This document shows positions 7,612 through 16,019 of a stretch of 64,000 nt of DNA, in pieces (positions within the stretch are counted from its first letter, which is position 1; each line of letters starts with the position of its first letter). Below the pieces are notes generated by a model that was not told the origin of the DNA, searched no databases, and saw only the letters and a list, made by a program, of their open reading frames with translations. The translations under genes were made by a program, and so were the position numbers. The DNA is from Pyxidicoccus xibeiensis. GTDB taxonomy: Bacteria; Myxococcota; Myxococcia; Myxococcales; Myxococcaceae. The stretch is from assembly GCF_024198175.1 (NCBI RefSeq), contig NZ_JAJVKV010000012.1, positions 248,001-312,000 on the forward strand, written 5' to 3'.

Positions 7612-9891
7612 TCAGGCCCAGAACTTCACGATGCCCAGCTCTTCCAGCATCGTCTTCATCCCCAGGAGCTTGGCCGAACACCGTGTCAGGCCCCGCTCCT
7701 GACACAGCTGCAGGGCCTTGCCGAGCGCTGTCTCCAGCGCGGCGCTCCGCTCTCCGCGCAGGCGTGGGAGGACCTTGGAGAAGAGGGCCTGGTCCAGGAG
7801 CGCACTCGGGCTCACCCCCGAAACGGAGGTGCCCACGAACGCGAGCACCTCGCCTGCCGTGCGGTAGCCGAAGTGTCGCCGGATGGGTCGAAGCAGCTCG
7901 TTCAAGGTCAGGAGGACCTGCTCGGCCTCCTCGTTCCGTTTCGTCTGTCGCTTGAAGAAGTCCGGCAGGTTCACCTCCCAGAACTCGAGCGTGAAGGCGC
8001 GGTCGAGCACCTTGTCCGAGAACGGGTAGGTCGTCTCGTCCATGTTCACCGTGCCGGCGATGAACAGGTTCCTCGGCCAGCGGAGGCGGGGCGGCACGCC
8101 GTTGACGTCCTCGTCGTTGGCGTGGAGCACCAGGTCCTCGCCGCTCTCCATCGCGGACAGCAGCGGCGCGAAGTAGCGCTCGACGCGCGCCAGGTTCATC
8201 TCGTCCAGCAGGAGGAAGTACGGGCGCGACGGGTCGCGGGACGCGGCGATGAGCAGCCGCGTCGCCGCCTCGGACTGGTAGGTGGGGTCCTCGTGCAGCG
8301 GATTGTAGTAACCGAGCAGGCCCGCCGGGTCGCTCCAGTCCGGAGACACGGGCACGAGCGCCATGTGGTCGCGCGGGTCCAGCTTCAGGTGCTTGCAGTA
8401 GAGCTCCGCGTAGCTCTTCACCACCTTCGTCTTTCCCGTCCCCGAGAGGCCGGAGAGGAGGACGAAGCGCTTCTGCTCATTGCAGTGCCACGCCAGGTGC
8501 AACGCGGCGAGCTGCGGGCGGTCCACGACGAGGGCCGCAGTGCTGGCGTCAGACTCGAACGCGGTGAGCAACTGCTCGAGGTCCGGCCACTGCGGCGCAT
8601 TGGCGGCGACAGGTGCGGGCGTCGTGACGGGTGACTCCAGCTCTTCTTCCTGTGCTGGCACCGAGGGAATGGGGAGCGGAAGCTCGTCGGGGAGTCGCTT
8701 GTGCCACAGCTCGCCGGATGCGGTGAGGTAGAGCAGGCCGTTGAGGTCGCGGTCGACCAGTCGCAGGTCTCGCAGCCACGCCACCGCGAAGGAGGCCGCC
8801 TGGTCCGCCGTCCATCCCGAGTAGAGCTTCCGGACCCGGGAGATGACCTCCGCAGAGGGCAGGGGACTGGCGGAGAGGATTCGGAGCAGGTGTGCCATCG
8901 GAAAGACACGCACGAGCAGCAGCTCGCTGAGGGCATCGGGCTCAGCGCTCTCGAGGAGCTCGGTGCCCTTCTCCGTGGGGACGAGCACCCCGTCCTTCAG
9001 CTCGATGAGCCCGCAGGACTTGGCGTTGCTGACGATGCCTCGCAGCGTCTTCTCCGCGAGCGCGGAGTAGGTGGGGTCGGCCCGGAGCATCTGCACGAGC
9101 TCCTTCGGTTCCGCTCCCGCGAGCGAGTTCTTGACGATGTCGCGGAAGAACGCAGACAGGCCCTTGATGGCGGCGAGGCCCCTGAACTGCTTGGGGCCGG
9201 GCCACAGGACCAGCGGCGCTGTCTCGAAGGCTTCGGGCAGGCGCACGTTCGTGTTCGTGACGCCTCCGCCGGCCGCCAGGGTGGCGTACTGCTCGTGGAG
9301 CCACCAGCAGAAGGTGGAGCGCTGGACGTGGTCGGCGAGGCTCCTCTCCGGGCCGAGCGCGTCCCTCAACCTCGCCCGGGCGAGCACATGCCGGCCCATG
9401 CGGCCCGCGTCCGGGTTCAGGTCCAGCAGGGTGGCGACGTTCTTCTCCGCCGTGAAGTTGAAGACGCAATGCAGCTCGCCCGGAAGCAGCGCGGCGAAGG
9501 CGCGCCCCAGCCGGGCCTGGGGACGGCTCTTGGAAAGGCGAGGATGGACCAGCTCGAGGATGCGGTCGAACTCGGCCTGGACCTGGTTGGCCCGCTCCCT
9601 GGGGTCCGTGGACCAGGTTCGCGTCTTGAGCGACACCAGGGCATGGACGACCTGCCTGTCGGCGTAGGCCCCGTCCACGTTCACGGCCTCTCCGGGGCCG
9701 ACGGGCGTGATGTCCCGGGCGCGCCACAGCTCCTCCTGCCGTGCGGGGGCTGCCAGCTCGGACGTGCTGAGGTTGGCGATTCGCTGGAGGAAGGCGCCGT
9801 ACTTCTTGCGCCACTCTTCCCATTCCGGGACTCGAGAGGCCTTGAGGAAGAGCTCTCGAAGTTGGTCATCGGTCAGCTTCGGGGAGGGCAT
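7612..9891 (-). CDS. McrB-like AAA+ NTPase of a two-gene restriction system
   Basis: 759 aa from ATG at 9891, which has GGAG ten bases upstream; the open frame extends further, but that part lacks protein-like composition. Walker A GLSGTGKT lies near residue 480 and Walker B FLLLDEMNLARVERYFAPLL near residue 557, both typical of the McrB branch of AAA+ proteins. FIAGTVNMDETTYPFSDKVL is the sensor-1/arginine-finger segment. The first ~450 residues form an unrecognised specificity region, including a winged-helix-like stretch. The nuclease gene follows immediately. The module is presumed to be anti-phage defence. Confidence 0.85.
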   Translation of the reverse strand: MPSPKLTDDQLRELFLKASRVPEWEEWRKKYGAFLQRIANLSTSELAAPARQEELWRARDITPVGPGEAVNVDGAYADRQVVHALVSLKTRTWSTDPRERANQVQAEFDRILELVHPRLSKSRPQARLGRAFAALLPGELHCVFNFTAEKNVATLLDLNPDAGRMGRHVLARARLRDALGPERSLADHVQRSTFCWWLHEQYATLAAGGGVTNTNVRLPEAFETAPLVLWPGPKQFRGLAAIKGLSAFFRDIVKNSLAGAEPKELVQMLRADPTYSALAEKTLRGIVSNAKSCGLIELKDGVLVPTEKGTELLESAEPDALSELLLVRVFPMAHLLRILSASPLPSAEVISRVRKLYSGWTADQAASFAVAWLRDLRLVDRDLNGLLYLTASGELWHKRLPDELPLPIPSVPAQEEELESPVTTPAPVAANAPQWPDLEQLLTAFESDASTAALVVDRPQLAALHLAWHCNEQKRFVLLSGLSGTGKTKVVKSYAELYCKHLKLDPRDHMALVPVSPDWSDPAGLLGYYNPLHEDPTYQSEAATRLLIAASRDPSRPYFLLLDEMNLARVERYFAPLLSAMESGEDLVLHANDEDVNGVPPRLRWPRNLFIAGTVNMDETTYPFSDKVLDRAFTLEFWEVNLPDFFKRQTKRNEEAEQVLLTLNELLRPIRRHFGYRTAGEVLAFVGTSVSGVSPSALLDQALFSKVLPRLRGERSAALETALGKALQLCQERGLTRCSAKLLGMKTMLEELGIVKFWA

Positions 9892-10274
9892 GAAGCAGGC
9901 TCCAGGAACCGTCGCATCCGACAGACTCAGGAGCGATGCCGGGAGCATAATGCAAAGCCGTCTGTCTATCGGCCTGGGAGGATGATGACCCAGCCCCTGA
10001 GTGCATGGCTTCGAGGCCTTCCTGCCGAATCCGCGACGACGAAAGCGCCACCCTGTTGCCGAAGTAGCGTTCGCATGACGGGCCTCAGGGAGTGAAGCCT
10101 GACTGGACCTCACCTCACGGAGCAGCGGCCCACCGCGCATCGTCGAACGATCACCCCTGGCTTTGGTACCCGCCAGGATGACAGTCGAGCCGGAGGAGGC
10201 AGGCTTTGCCCGTGTCCAGCCCGGTGGGCTCGCTGCTACGGGTGGGCGGACGCGCACGCGGATAGAATCGTGGG
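9892..10274. other. 383-bp intergenic region, no gene recognised
   Basis: This divergent spacer lies between the McrB-like gene (leftward) and the SPOR/TPR-like gene (rightward). No open frame here has a plausible start and coding composition, and no clear hairpin was seen. It should hold both promoters. Confidence 0.4.
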
Positions 10275-10874
10275 ATGACTGCTCGCTCCCTGCTGCTCCT
10301 CGTCGCACTCGTCCCCTTCGTTGCCTCGGCCCAGGCGCCGAAGCCGCGCACCTACGACATCATCATCGTCGGTGGCGGGAAGACGGAGGCGGAAGCCCAG
10401 GCCACGTTGGACGCGCTCAAGTCGAAGGTGCTCTGGGTGCGGCTGACGGCGGGAAGCTGGAACTACCCCGGGGTGAAGAAGTCGGACGACTACCCCGGCC
10501 TCAACAAGGGGCTGTACGTCGCCGTGCTCGGACTGTGTGCCCGTGGCGGTGACACGAACGGCAAGGCGCTGGTGAAGGCGGTGAAGGCGCACGCGCCCGG
10601 CACGTACTCCAAGAGCGTGAAGGGCCAGTACGGAGACCCGTGCCCGCCCATCGGCGCGTTCAACCCGCCGGACGCCGAGGAGAAGGCGCTCCTGGAGCGC
10701 ATCGCGAAGGAGTCGAAGTCAGCAGCGGCGCATGTCGCGTACGGCCAGGCCCTCAAGGAGCAGGGACGCCTGGAGGAGGCCCGCATCGTCGTCGACGAGG
10801 CGGTGGAGCTGGACCCGAATCACCAGGAGGCGAAGGACCTGGCCCAGCTGCTGATGGTGCTGCTGACGGACTGA
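10275..10874 (+). CDS. Exported SPOR-like/TPR protein
   Basis: 199 aa. A Sec signal peptide (RSLLLLVALVPFVASAQA) predicts export, with cleavage near residue 20. The mature part begins YDIIIVGGGKTEAEAQATLD and continues through LWVRLTAGSW, a beta-alpha-beta pattern like SPOR-type domains. The last ~60 residues contain a TPR-like helical pair (AAAHVAYGQALKEQGRLEEA, then VDEAVELDPNHQEA). The likely role is an envelope interaction module; no specific function is claimed. The gene stands alone, with the McrB-like gene divergent upstream. Confidence 0.65.
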   Translation: MTARSLLLLVALVPFVASAQAPKPRTYDIIIVGGGKTEAEAQATLDALKSKVLWVRLTAGSWNYPGVKKSDDYPGLNKGLYVAVLGLCARGGDTNGKALVKAVKAHAPGTYSKSVKGQYGDPCPPIGAFNPPDAEEKALLERIAKESKSAAAHVAYGQALKEQGRLEEARIVVDEAVELDPNHQEAKDLAQLLMVLLTD

Positions 10875-10930
10875 GGGCCCGGGTGTATTGAGACTCGCCT
10901 TTGCGACGCCGGTGGCGGAAGCTGGCACGC

Positions 10931-12355
10931 ATGGCGAAATACGCGGTCAAGCTCTCGAAGGCTCCAAAAGGTCATGAAGTTCCGCCGCTGCTCACGGAGG
11001 TCGGCGCGTGGGTCGGCAAGCAGAACCACGGAACGCTGGGCTGGTTCGATGCGCTGTCGCTCGAGGCCATCCCGAAGGAGTGGAACCCCGAGAAGGCGGA
11101 CCAGCTTCGCCGCGACGCCTTCGCCTTCCTGCACCTCCCTGACGGCTCGCTGCTCGTGCTCGTGAGCCCCGGAGCCAAGGCGCCGCCCGCGGTGGCGCTG
11201 CTCGGCTCCGAAGGCGAGGCGCGGACGGTCGCGAACAGCCTCGAGGAGTTCCTGCTGCTGTGGTCCCGGGGCGAGACGGACATCGATGACCTCGACGATG
11301 AGGAGGGTGGCTCCGGGCGGGAGGCGCTGGCCACGTGGCTGAAGGAGAAGAAGGTCAAGGCACCGAAGGCGAAGGACTTCGACTTCGCGGCCTGGCTCGA
11401 CGGTGACACCACGGCTCCGCCGGCAGCGCAGGCGGTGGCCGTACCCACGTTCGTGCCAACGCCGGTGATGAAGAAGCTGAGCCCGAAGGTGCAGCGGCTG
11501 GCGTCAGTCCTGGGGCGGCGGGCGGACGCTCCCGAGGTCAGCGACTATGTGACGGGGGTGCTCGGCAAGAAGGTGCCGCTGTCGACCAGCGAGAACAACG
11601 ACGCGGTGAATGTCGAGGCGGCGAAGCACGGCGTCGAGCTCGTCTTCTCGCACGACATCCTGAACGATGACTTTCCGCCCATCCCGAAGACCTCCAAGAC
11701 GTTCATCCCCTACGTCTCGTTCGCGTGGGTGAGGTCGAAGATTGGAGAGGACGTCCTGGGCGTTCCGTGGAAGCCGGCCTCGGAGGCGGAGGTCACGAAG
11801 CTGCTCGGGCCGCCCACCGGCCGCCGGGCCGGCTTCGGGGACGGGGATGAGCTCACCGTCGCGTATTGGGAGTACGCACTCGACACCGCGGGGCACGTGT
11901 GGCTCGAGCTCTCGTTCGAGAAGTTCCTCTCCGTCACCCTCAGCGTGAAGAGCGCGAGGGAGCTCATGCGGCATCCCGACGTCACCACCGGGCTCTTTGT
12001 CGGCTATGCGGCGACGCGCGGCCTGCTGGACGCCTCCCGGTTCCAGGCACACCGCGAGCTGTTGGAGGCCATCGCGAAGCGCAAGGCCCAGGGGTCGGCG
12101 CTGGTGAAGCAGGCGCTGCCGCGCGGCCTCTGGGACGACCACCTCCGCAACGCGCCGGGGCTCTCGGACCTGGCCTACTGCTGGTTCCACAACATGGACG
12201 ACCTCTGGATTACGGCGGACCTCATCAAGACCTTCGGCAAGCGCAAGGGCCCGTTCGGTCATGACGCGCCGAAGCTGGATGACGACACCTGGGACGCCGT
12301 CGACAAGGCGGCGCCGCTGCTCGACAAGCGCTTCGCGAAGTGGATTGCGAAGTGA
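10931..12355 (+). CDS. Unknown cytoplasmic protein, possibly SMI1/KNR4-like immunity-type
   Basis: 474 aa from ATG at 10931, chosen because MAKYAVKLSKAPKG is a natural start and the ten upstream codons are Arg-rich and unlike a protein. No signal peptide or membrane segment. Residues ~70-120 (SLLVLVSPGAKAPP, then NSLEEFLLLWSRGETDIDDL) resemble the C-terminal segment of SMI1/KNR4 (SUKH) proteins, a family rich in toxin-immunity proteins. An acidic and Lys-rich linker separates it from a ~300-residue second half that I do not recognise. The ADP-ribosylglycohydrolase gene follows after 45 nt, so the two may be co-transcribed. Function is unknown. Confidence 0.6.
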   Translation: MAKYAVKLSKAPKGHEVPPLLTEVGAWVGKQNHGTLGWFDALSLEAIPKEWNPEKADQLRRDAFAFLHLPDGSLLVLVSPGAKAPPAVALLGSEGEARTVANSLEEFLLLWSRGETDIDDLDDEEGGSGREALATWLKEKKVKAPKAKDFDFAAWLDGDTTAPPAAQAVAVPTFVPTPVMKKLSPKVQRLASVLGRRADAPEVSDYVTGVLGKKVPLSTSENNDAVNVEAAKHGVELVFSHDILNDDFPPIPKTSKTFIPYVSFAWVRSKIGEDVLGVPWKPASEAEVTKLLGPPTGRRAGFGDGDELTVAYWEYALDTAGHVWLELSFEKFLSVTLSVKSARELMRHPDVTTGLFVGYAATRGLLDASRFQAHRELLEAIAKRKAQGSALVKQALPRGLWDDHLRNAPGLSDLAYCWFHNMDDLWITADLIKTFGKRKGPFGHDAPKLDDDTWDAVDKAAPLLDKRFAKWIAK

Positions 12356-12400
12356 GGAAGGACTCCGCTCCGCGCGGGTGCGCGGAGCGGTAGCCATCGC

Positions 12401-13318
12401 ATGCTCCCGGTACCTGCCACGCCCCGTGAGCGCCTGGCGCTCTCCCTGCTCGGCCTGTCCGTGGGCGACGCCTTTGGCGAGCAGTTCTTCCTCCCGGCTC
12501 CGGAAGAGGAGCAGCTGCTCGCCACCCGCGCGCCGCCACCCGGGCCCTGGCCCTACACGGATGACACGCAGATGGCCCTCTCCGTCGTCGCGGAGCTCTG
12601 GCGGCACGGCTCCATCGACCGGGACCGGCTCGCGCGGAGCTTCGCCGAGCACTACGACAGCTCCCGGGGCTACGGCCCCGCGATGCACCGCGTGCTGCGC
12701 GCCGTACACGAGGGTGAGCCCTGGGCGGACGTCACGGGACGGGAGTTCTCGGGGCAGGGCTCCTGGGGCAACGGCGCGGCGATGCGCGTGGGCCCGCTGG
12801 GCGCGTACTTCGCGGACGACCTGCATGCCGTCGTAGAGCAGGCACACCGGTCCGCCGAGGTGACCCACGCGCACCCCGAGGCCGTCGGGGGTGCCATCGC
12901 CGTGGCCGTGGCGGCGGCAACGGCCTGGCGCGAGCGTGCCCGGCCGTCACAACTCGGCCGCGCGGAGTTCCTGGACCGGCTGCTGCCGTTCGTCCCGGAG
13001 ACGGACGTGCGCAGCCGCATCCGGAAGGCCCGCGCGCTGCCCGCGACGGCCTCCGTCCCCTTCGCGGTGAGCGTGCTCGGCAATGGGACGGGGCTGACGG
13101 CGCAGGACACGGTGCCGTTCGCGCTGTGGTGCGCGGGCTCGCACCTGGACGACTTCGAGCAGGCGCTGTGGCTGGCGGTCAGCGGGGGTGGGGACCGGGA
13201 CACCATCTGCGCCATGGTGGGCAGTATCGTGGTGCTGTCCGCGGGAGGTGAGCGAGTCCCCGCCACGTGGCTGGCGGCTCGCGAGCCGCTGCCGTCCTGG
13301 CCCTTCGATGGGCCATAG
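12401..13318 (+). CDS. ADP-ribosylglycohydrolase (DraG family)
   Basis: 305 aa. Family landmarks are the opening LLGLSVGDAFGEQF, the metal-binding YTDDTQMALSVV, the segment WGNGAAMRVGPLGAYF with HSAEVTHAHPEAV-like sequence (RSAEVTHAHPEAVGGA here), and the late GGDRDTICAMVGSI, which supplies the second metal-binding Asp pair. DraG-type enzymes remove ADP-ribose from arginine or other acceptors using two Mg ions. It could reverse endogenous ADP-ribosylation or protect from an ADP-ribosylating toxin; no such toxin is in the window. A strong hairpin follows the stop. Confidence 0.88.
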   Translation: MLPVPATPRERLALSLLGLSVGDAFGEQFFLPAPEEEQLLATRAPPPGPWPYTDDTQMALSVVAELWRHGSIDRDRLARSFAEHYDSSRGYGPAMHRVLRAVHEGEPWADVTGREFSGQGSWGNGAAMRVGPLGAYFADDLHAVVEQAHRSAEVTHAHPEAVGGAIAVAVAAATAWRERARPSQLGRAEFLDRLLPFVPETDVRSRIRKARALPATASVPFAVSVLGNGTGLTAQDTVPFALWCAGSHLDDFEQALWLAVSGGGDRDTICAMVGSIVVLSAGGERVPATWLAAREPLPSWPFDGP

Positions 13319-13337
13319 CGACTCCCTGAAACGACAA

Positions 13338-13364
13338 CGCCCCCGGTCGACAGACCCGGGGGCG
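13338..13364. terminator. Bidirectional hairpin between convergent genes
   Basis: Arms CGCCCCCGG (13338-13346) and CCGGGGGCG (13356-13364) form a 9-bp GC stem with a 9-nt loop. It lies between the stops of the DraG-like and LysM genes, which converge, so it probably terminates both. Confidence 0.65.
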
Positions 13365-13389
13365 ACGGTGCTCCGCTTCGCGGCGGAAG

Positions 13390-14052
13390 CTAGATGATGG
13401 GCATGAAGACCTTGAACCCGCTGCGGCCACCAGCGCCCAGCGTGTTGCGCTCGATGAAGTCGCTCACGGACGAGCGGCCGTCACCGGTGGTGATGGCGGT
13501 GTGGCCGTACTTCTGGCCCGCGGCCGACGACGTCTTCTCCCAGGTGAGGACGAGGCCCGGAATCTTCAGCGCCTCCTCGAGGGACATGTTGACCTGCTTG
13601 AACTTGTCGCGCGGCAGGTTGTTGTCAATCTGGTTGCCGTTGCCCCAGACCTTGAAGCCGAAGGCATTCTGGATGGCCCGGCTCACGCCCGTGGCGCACA
13701 GGCCCTGGCTGTTGTAGCCGCCCATGCCCAGCGCCGCCTTGCGGCCCGCCTCCGCCAGCTTGCGCATCGCGGGCGTCGCCTGGCCCGGCTTCGCGCCGCT
13801 GCTGCCCTCGACCTTCCCGCCGGTCTTGGTGCCACCGGTCTTGGTGCCGCCCGTCTTCGTGCCGCCCGTCTTCGTGCCGCTCTTGGCGGGCTCGAAGGTG
13901 TCGCCCTTGCCCGGGACGCGCAGGGAGTTGCCTGCGTAGATGAGGTCCGGGTTCTTGATGTTGTTGGCCTTCGCCAGGTCCTTGACGGTGGTCTTGAACC
14001 GAGCGGCCAGGGCCGAGAGGGTGTCGCCCCGCTTGATCTTGTAGTTAGCCAT
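13390..14052 (-). CDS. LysM-domain protein with a candidate Cys-His hydrolase domain
   Basis: 220 aa. Residues 1-48 are a LysM peptidoglycan-binding domain (YKIKRGDTLSALAARFKTTV, then YAGNSLRVPG). A linker of four TKTGG repeats follows (residues ~58-78). The C-terminal ~130 residues contain GLCATGVSRAI and YGHTAITTGDG, the Cys and His spacing expected of an NlpC/P60- or CHAP-like amidase; this is a motif-level guess. No signal peptide is seen, so it would need a non-Sec route or act after lysis. It is divergent from the type III rod-like gene, and the two might be functionally linked. Confidence 0.7.
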   Translation of the reverse strand: MANYKIKRGDTLSALAARFKTTVKDLAKANNIKNPDLIYAGNSLRVPGKGDTFEPAKSGTKTGGTKTGGTKTGGTKTGGKVEGSSGAKPGQATPAMRKLAEAGRKAALGMGGYNSQGLCATGVSRAIQNAFGFKVWGNGNQIDNNLPRDKFKQVNMSLEEALKIPGLVLTWEKTSSAAGQKYGHTAITTGDGRSSVSDFIERNTLGAGGRSGFKVFMPII

Positions 14053-14274
14053 GCGGTGATTGTCGTGACGGCTTTTCCGGAGTTTCGTCCGAATTTCCCA
14101 GGCTCTTGGAATTCATCCAGACCCAGGGAGTTCCGTCCGGTAAATCCCAAGGAAAACCAGATAGATGGGCGAGCCATCGCCCCGGGCCAGGCCGCTTACG
14201 GAAAGACCCTGCCTGCCGGAAGGGTGTCAGTCCCGACCGGGATAATCCTTCTTTGTCCCGAGGAGGCAGAGCCC

Positions 14275-14682
14275 ATGTCCAGCCCGATGTCCGGTGTCCA
14301 CGCCGCCCAGGTCCTCCCACCCCCGCGCGAGCCACTCGCGGCCCCGGTGGAGAAGCAGGCCGAGTCGCGCTTCGACGGCGTGCTCGCGGACAAGGCGCGC
14401 TCCGCACAGGAGGTCCAGGCCCCGCGCGCCGTGGAGCCGACGCTGGCCGCGGAGAAGACGTCGCTGCATCCCGTGTCCCAGCTGGTGCACTCGCTGGAGC
14501 AGGGGCAGAAGGACCTGGACGGCATCATCCAGGCCGCCCGCTCCGGCAAGGCGTTCTCCAACGCGGAGCTGCTGTCGCTCCAGGCGTCCATGTATCGCTA
14601 CACGCAGGAGCTGGACCTGGTGAGCCGCGTCGTCGAGAAGGCCACCAGCGGCCTGAAGGACGTCGTCAAGACGCAGGTGTAA
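14275..14682 (+). CDS. Type III secretion inner-rod-like protein (EscI/YscI/HrpB type), orphan
   Basis: 135 aa. ATG at 14275 has a perfect AGGAGG eight bases upstream, which fixes the start although the frame is open far upstream. The C-terminal ~60 residues (PVSQLVHSLEQGQKDLDGII, then LLSLQASMYRYTQELDLVSR, then VVEKATSGLKDVVKTQ) match the amphipathic C-terminal helix of YscI/HrpB inner-rod subunits, in which a Leu-rich Q..Y..ELVSKVVEKAT run ends in TQ. The N-terminal half is Pro/Ala-rich and disordered-looking. No other type III structural gene is in the window. Either it serves a type III apparatus elsewhere in the genome or has been adapted. Confidence 0.65.
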   Translation: MSSPMSGVHAAQVLPPPREPLAAPVEKQAESRFDGVLADKARSAQEVQAPRAVEPTLAAEKTSLHPVSQLVHSLEQGQKDLDGIIQAARSGKAFSNAELLSLQASMYRYTQELDLVSRVVEKATSGLKDVVKTQV

Positions 14683-14844
14683 GGGGGGCTCTCAGGAAAA
14701 GCACAGTGATTCCGAAGGCTTGGAGCTTCTTCGGTGCCGTGGGCCGCGCTGATCGACAAAGTGGGCGGAGCCGACGCAACTCGCGCCCTTGGGCTCCGAT
14801 AATCCCGGCAGGTTCCATCCCATATTTATTTCGCGAGGCCCCCC

Positions 14845-15894
14845 ATGGGTTTCCCCGACATCCGCAAGACCTTCAACAACGTCCGCACCAACGTCGAGAA
14901 GGCCTACACCAACGTCAAGAAGACCTACGAGGACAACAAGGGGCTCATCAACGGTGGGGTCGCGGTCGCCACCAAGACCTCGAAGGCCATCGGCTTCGGC
15001 AAGGACGCCTTCCAGCAGATCAAGAACCTCGGCAAGGGCGCCGAGGGTCTGCTCGGGCAGGCGAACCGGGCCTTCGTGAGCAACCCCACCTTCAAGCCGG
15101 GCGAGTTCAAGGGCCTCACCAAGTTCGGCGCGACCATGAACGCCGCCGCGCGCTACATGGGCATCCCCGCCGCGGTGGCGTCGGGCGCCACGGCCGTCAA
15201 GAACATCCGCCAGGCCATCAGCACGGGCAGCAAGGAAGACATCATCACGGCCACGCGGTCGACCCTGGACGCGACCAAGGCCAGCATCACCGCCGCGACG
15301 GGCGGCATCGTCGGCGGCAAGGTGATGGGCGGCGTGCTCGGCGGCACCATCATGAAGGACAAGCTGGACGCCGGGAAGAAGGCCGTGGACGCCTTCAAGA
15401 AGTCGCTCCCCAACGCCAGCGACGACGTGCTCAAGGCCGTCAAGAACGCCGCCACCAAGGGTGTCTTCGAGGGCGGCACGGTGAAGAACGTGGGCCGGGC
15501 CATCAGCTCCGCCGCGGGCGACGCCGCGAAGGCGGGCAGCACCCTGGCCAATGGCATCCTGGGCAGCGGCACGCGCTCGGCCGCCAAGGCCGCGCTGGGC
15601 ACGGTGAGCCGCGAGGCCGGTGAGGCCGCCCTCAAGCAGGGCGCGAAGGCCGCCGCGAGCACCGCCGCCAAGTCGCTGGGCCGGTTCGCTCCGGGCGTCA
15701 ACGTGGCCATCGCCGCGGTCGACGTGGCCAACGCGGGCGCGACGCTGATGGACGACAAGGCCAGCACGGGCAAGAAGGTGACGTCGGTCATCACCGCGGC
15801 GGGCTCCGTCCTCGCGGCCACCAACGTCCCCGTCCTCAGCCAGGTGGGCGCCGCGGTCTCCACGGTGTCCAGCATCGTGGGCGCGTTCTTCTAG
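14845..15894 (+). CDS. Ala/Gly-rich hydrophobic-helix protein, translocator- or effector-like
   Basis: 349 aa, no signal peptide. The first ~60 residues are charged and helical (IRKTFNNVRTNVEKAYTNVK). Several Gly/Ala-rich segments follow that could insert in a membrane: ATGGIVGGKVMGGVLGGTIM around residue 160, and VITAAGSVLAATNVPVLSQV through VSSIVGAFF at the very end. This mix of coiled coil and amphipathic or hydrophobic helices without a Sec signal recalls translocator-like or pore-forming secreted proteins, but I do not recognise a family. It is preceded by the inner-rod-like gene. Both genes have GATAATCC-type sequence 25-50 bp before their starts, a possible shared -10 element. Confidence 0.6.
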   Translation: MGFPDIRKTFNNVRTNVEKAYTNVKKTYEDNKGLINGGVAVATKTSKAIGFGKDAFQQIKNLGKGAEGLLGQANRAFVSNPTFKPGEFKGLTKFGATMNAAARYMGIPAAVASGATAVKNIRQAISTGSKEDIITATRSTLDATKASITAATGGIVGGKVMGGVLGGTIMKDKLDAGKKAVDAFKKSLPNASDDVLKAVKNAATKGVFEGGTVKNVGRAISSAAGDAAKAGSTLANGILGSGTRSAAKAALGTVSREAGEAALKQGAKAAASTAAKSLGRFAPGVNVAIAAVDVANAGATLMDDKASTGKKVTSVITAAGSVLAATNVPVLSQVGAAVSTVSSIVGAFF

Positions 15895-16019
15895 TCGGCG
15901 GACATCCTCCAAGCGGTTTGTCAGAGCGGCTCGGCTGGACTATGCCTAGGTCCATGCCGAGCCGTCGCTTTTCCCCCCATTGGCGCGGGCGCTGGCACAC
16001 CTATCTCCCGGGAGCATTC

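Noticed and set aside
13800..13880. Short tandem repeats that might suggest a CRISPR or VNTR
   Set aside because: They are ~15-bp in-frame codon repeats (TKTGG) forming the linker of the LysM protein, with no unique spacers.
14240..14830. GATAATCC elements before the two genes as defined promoters
   Set aside because: A -10-like match is seen but no convincing -35 at correct spacing; mentioned only as a possible shared element.
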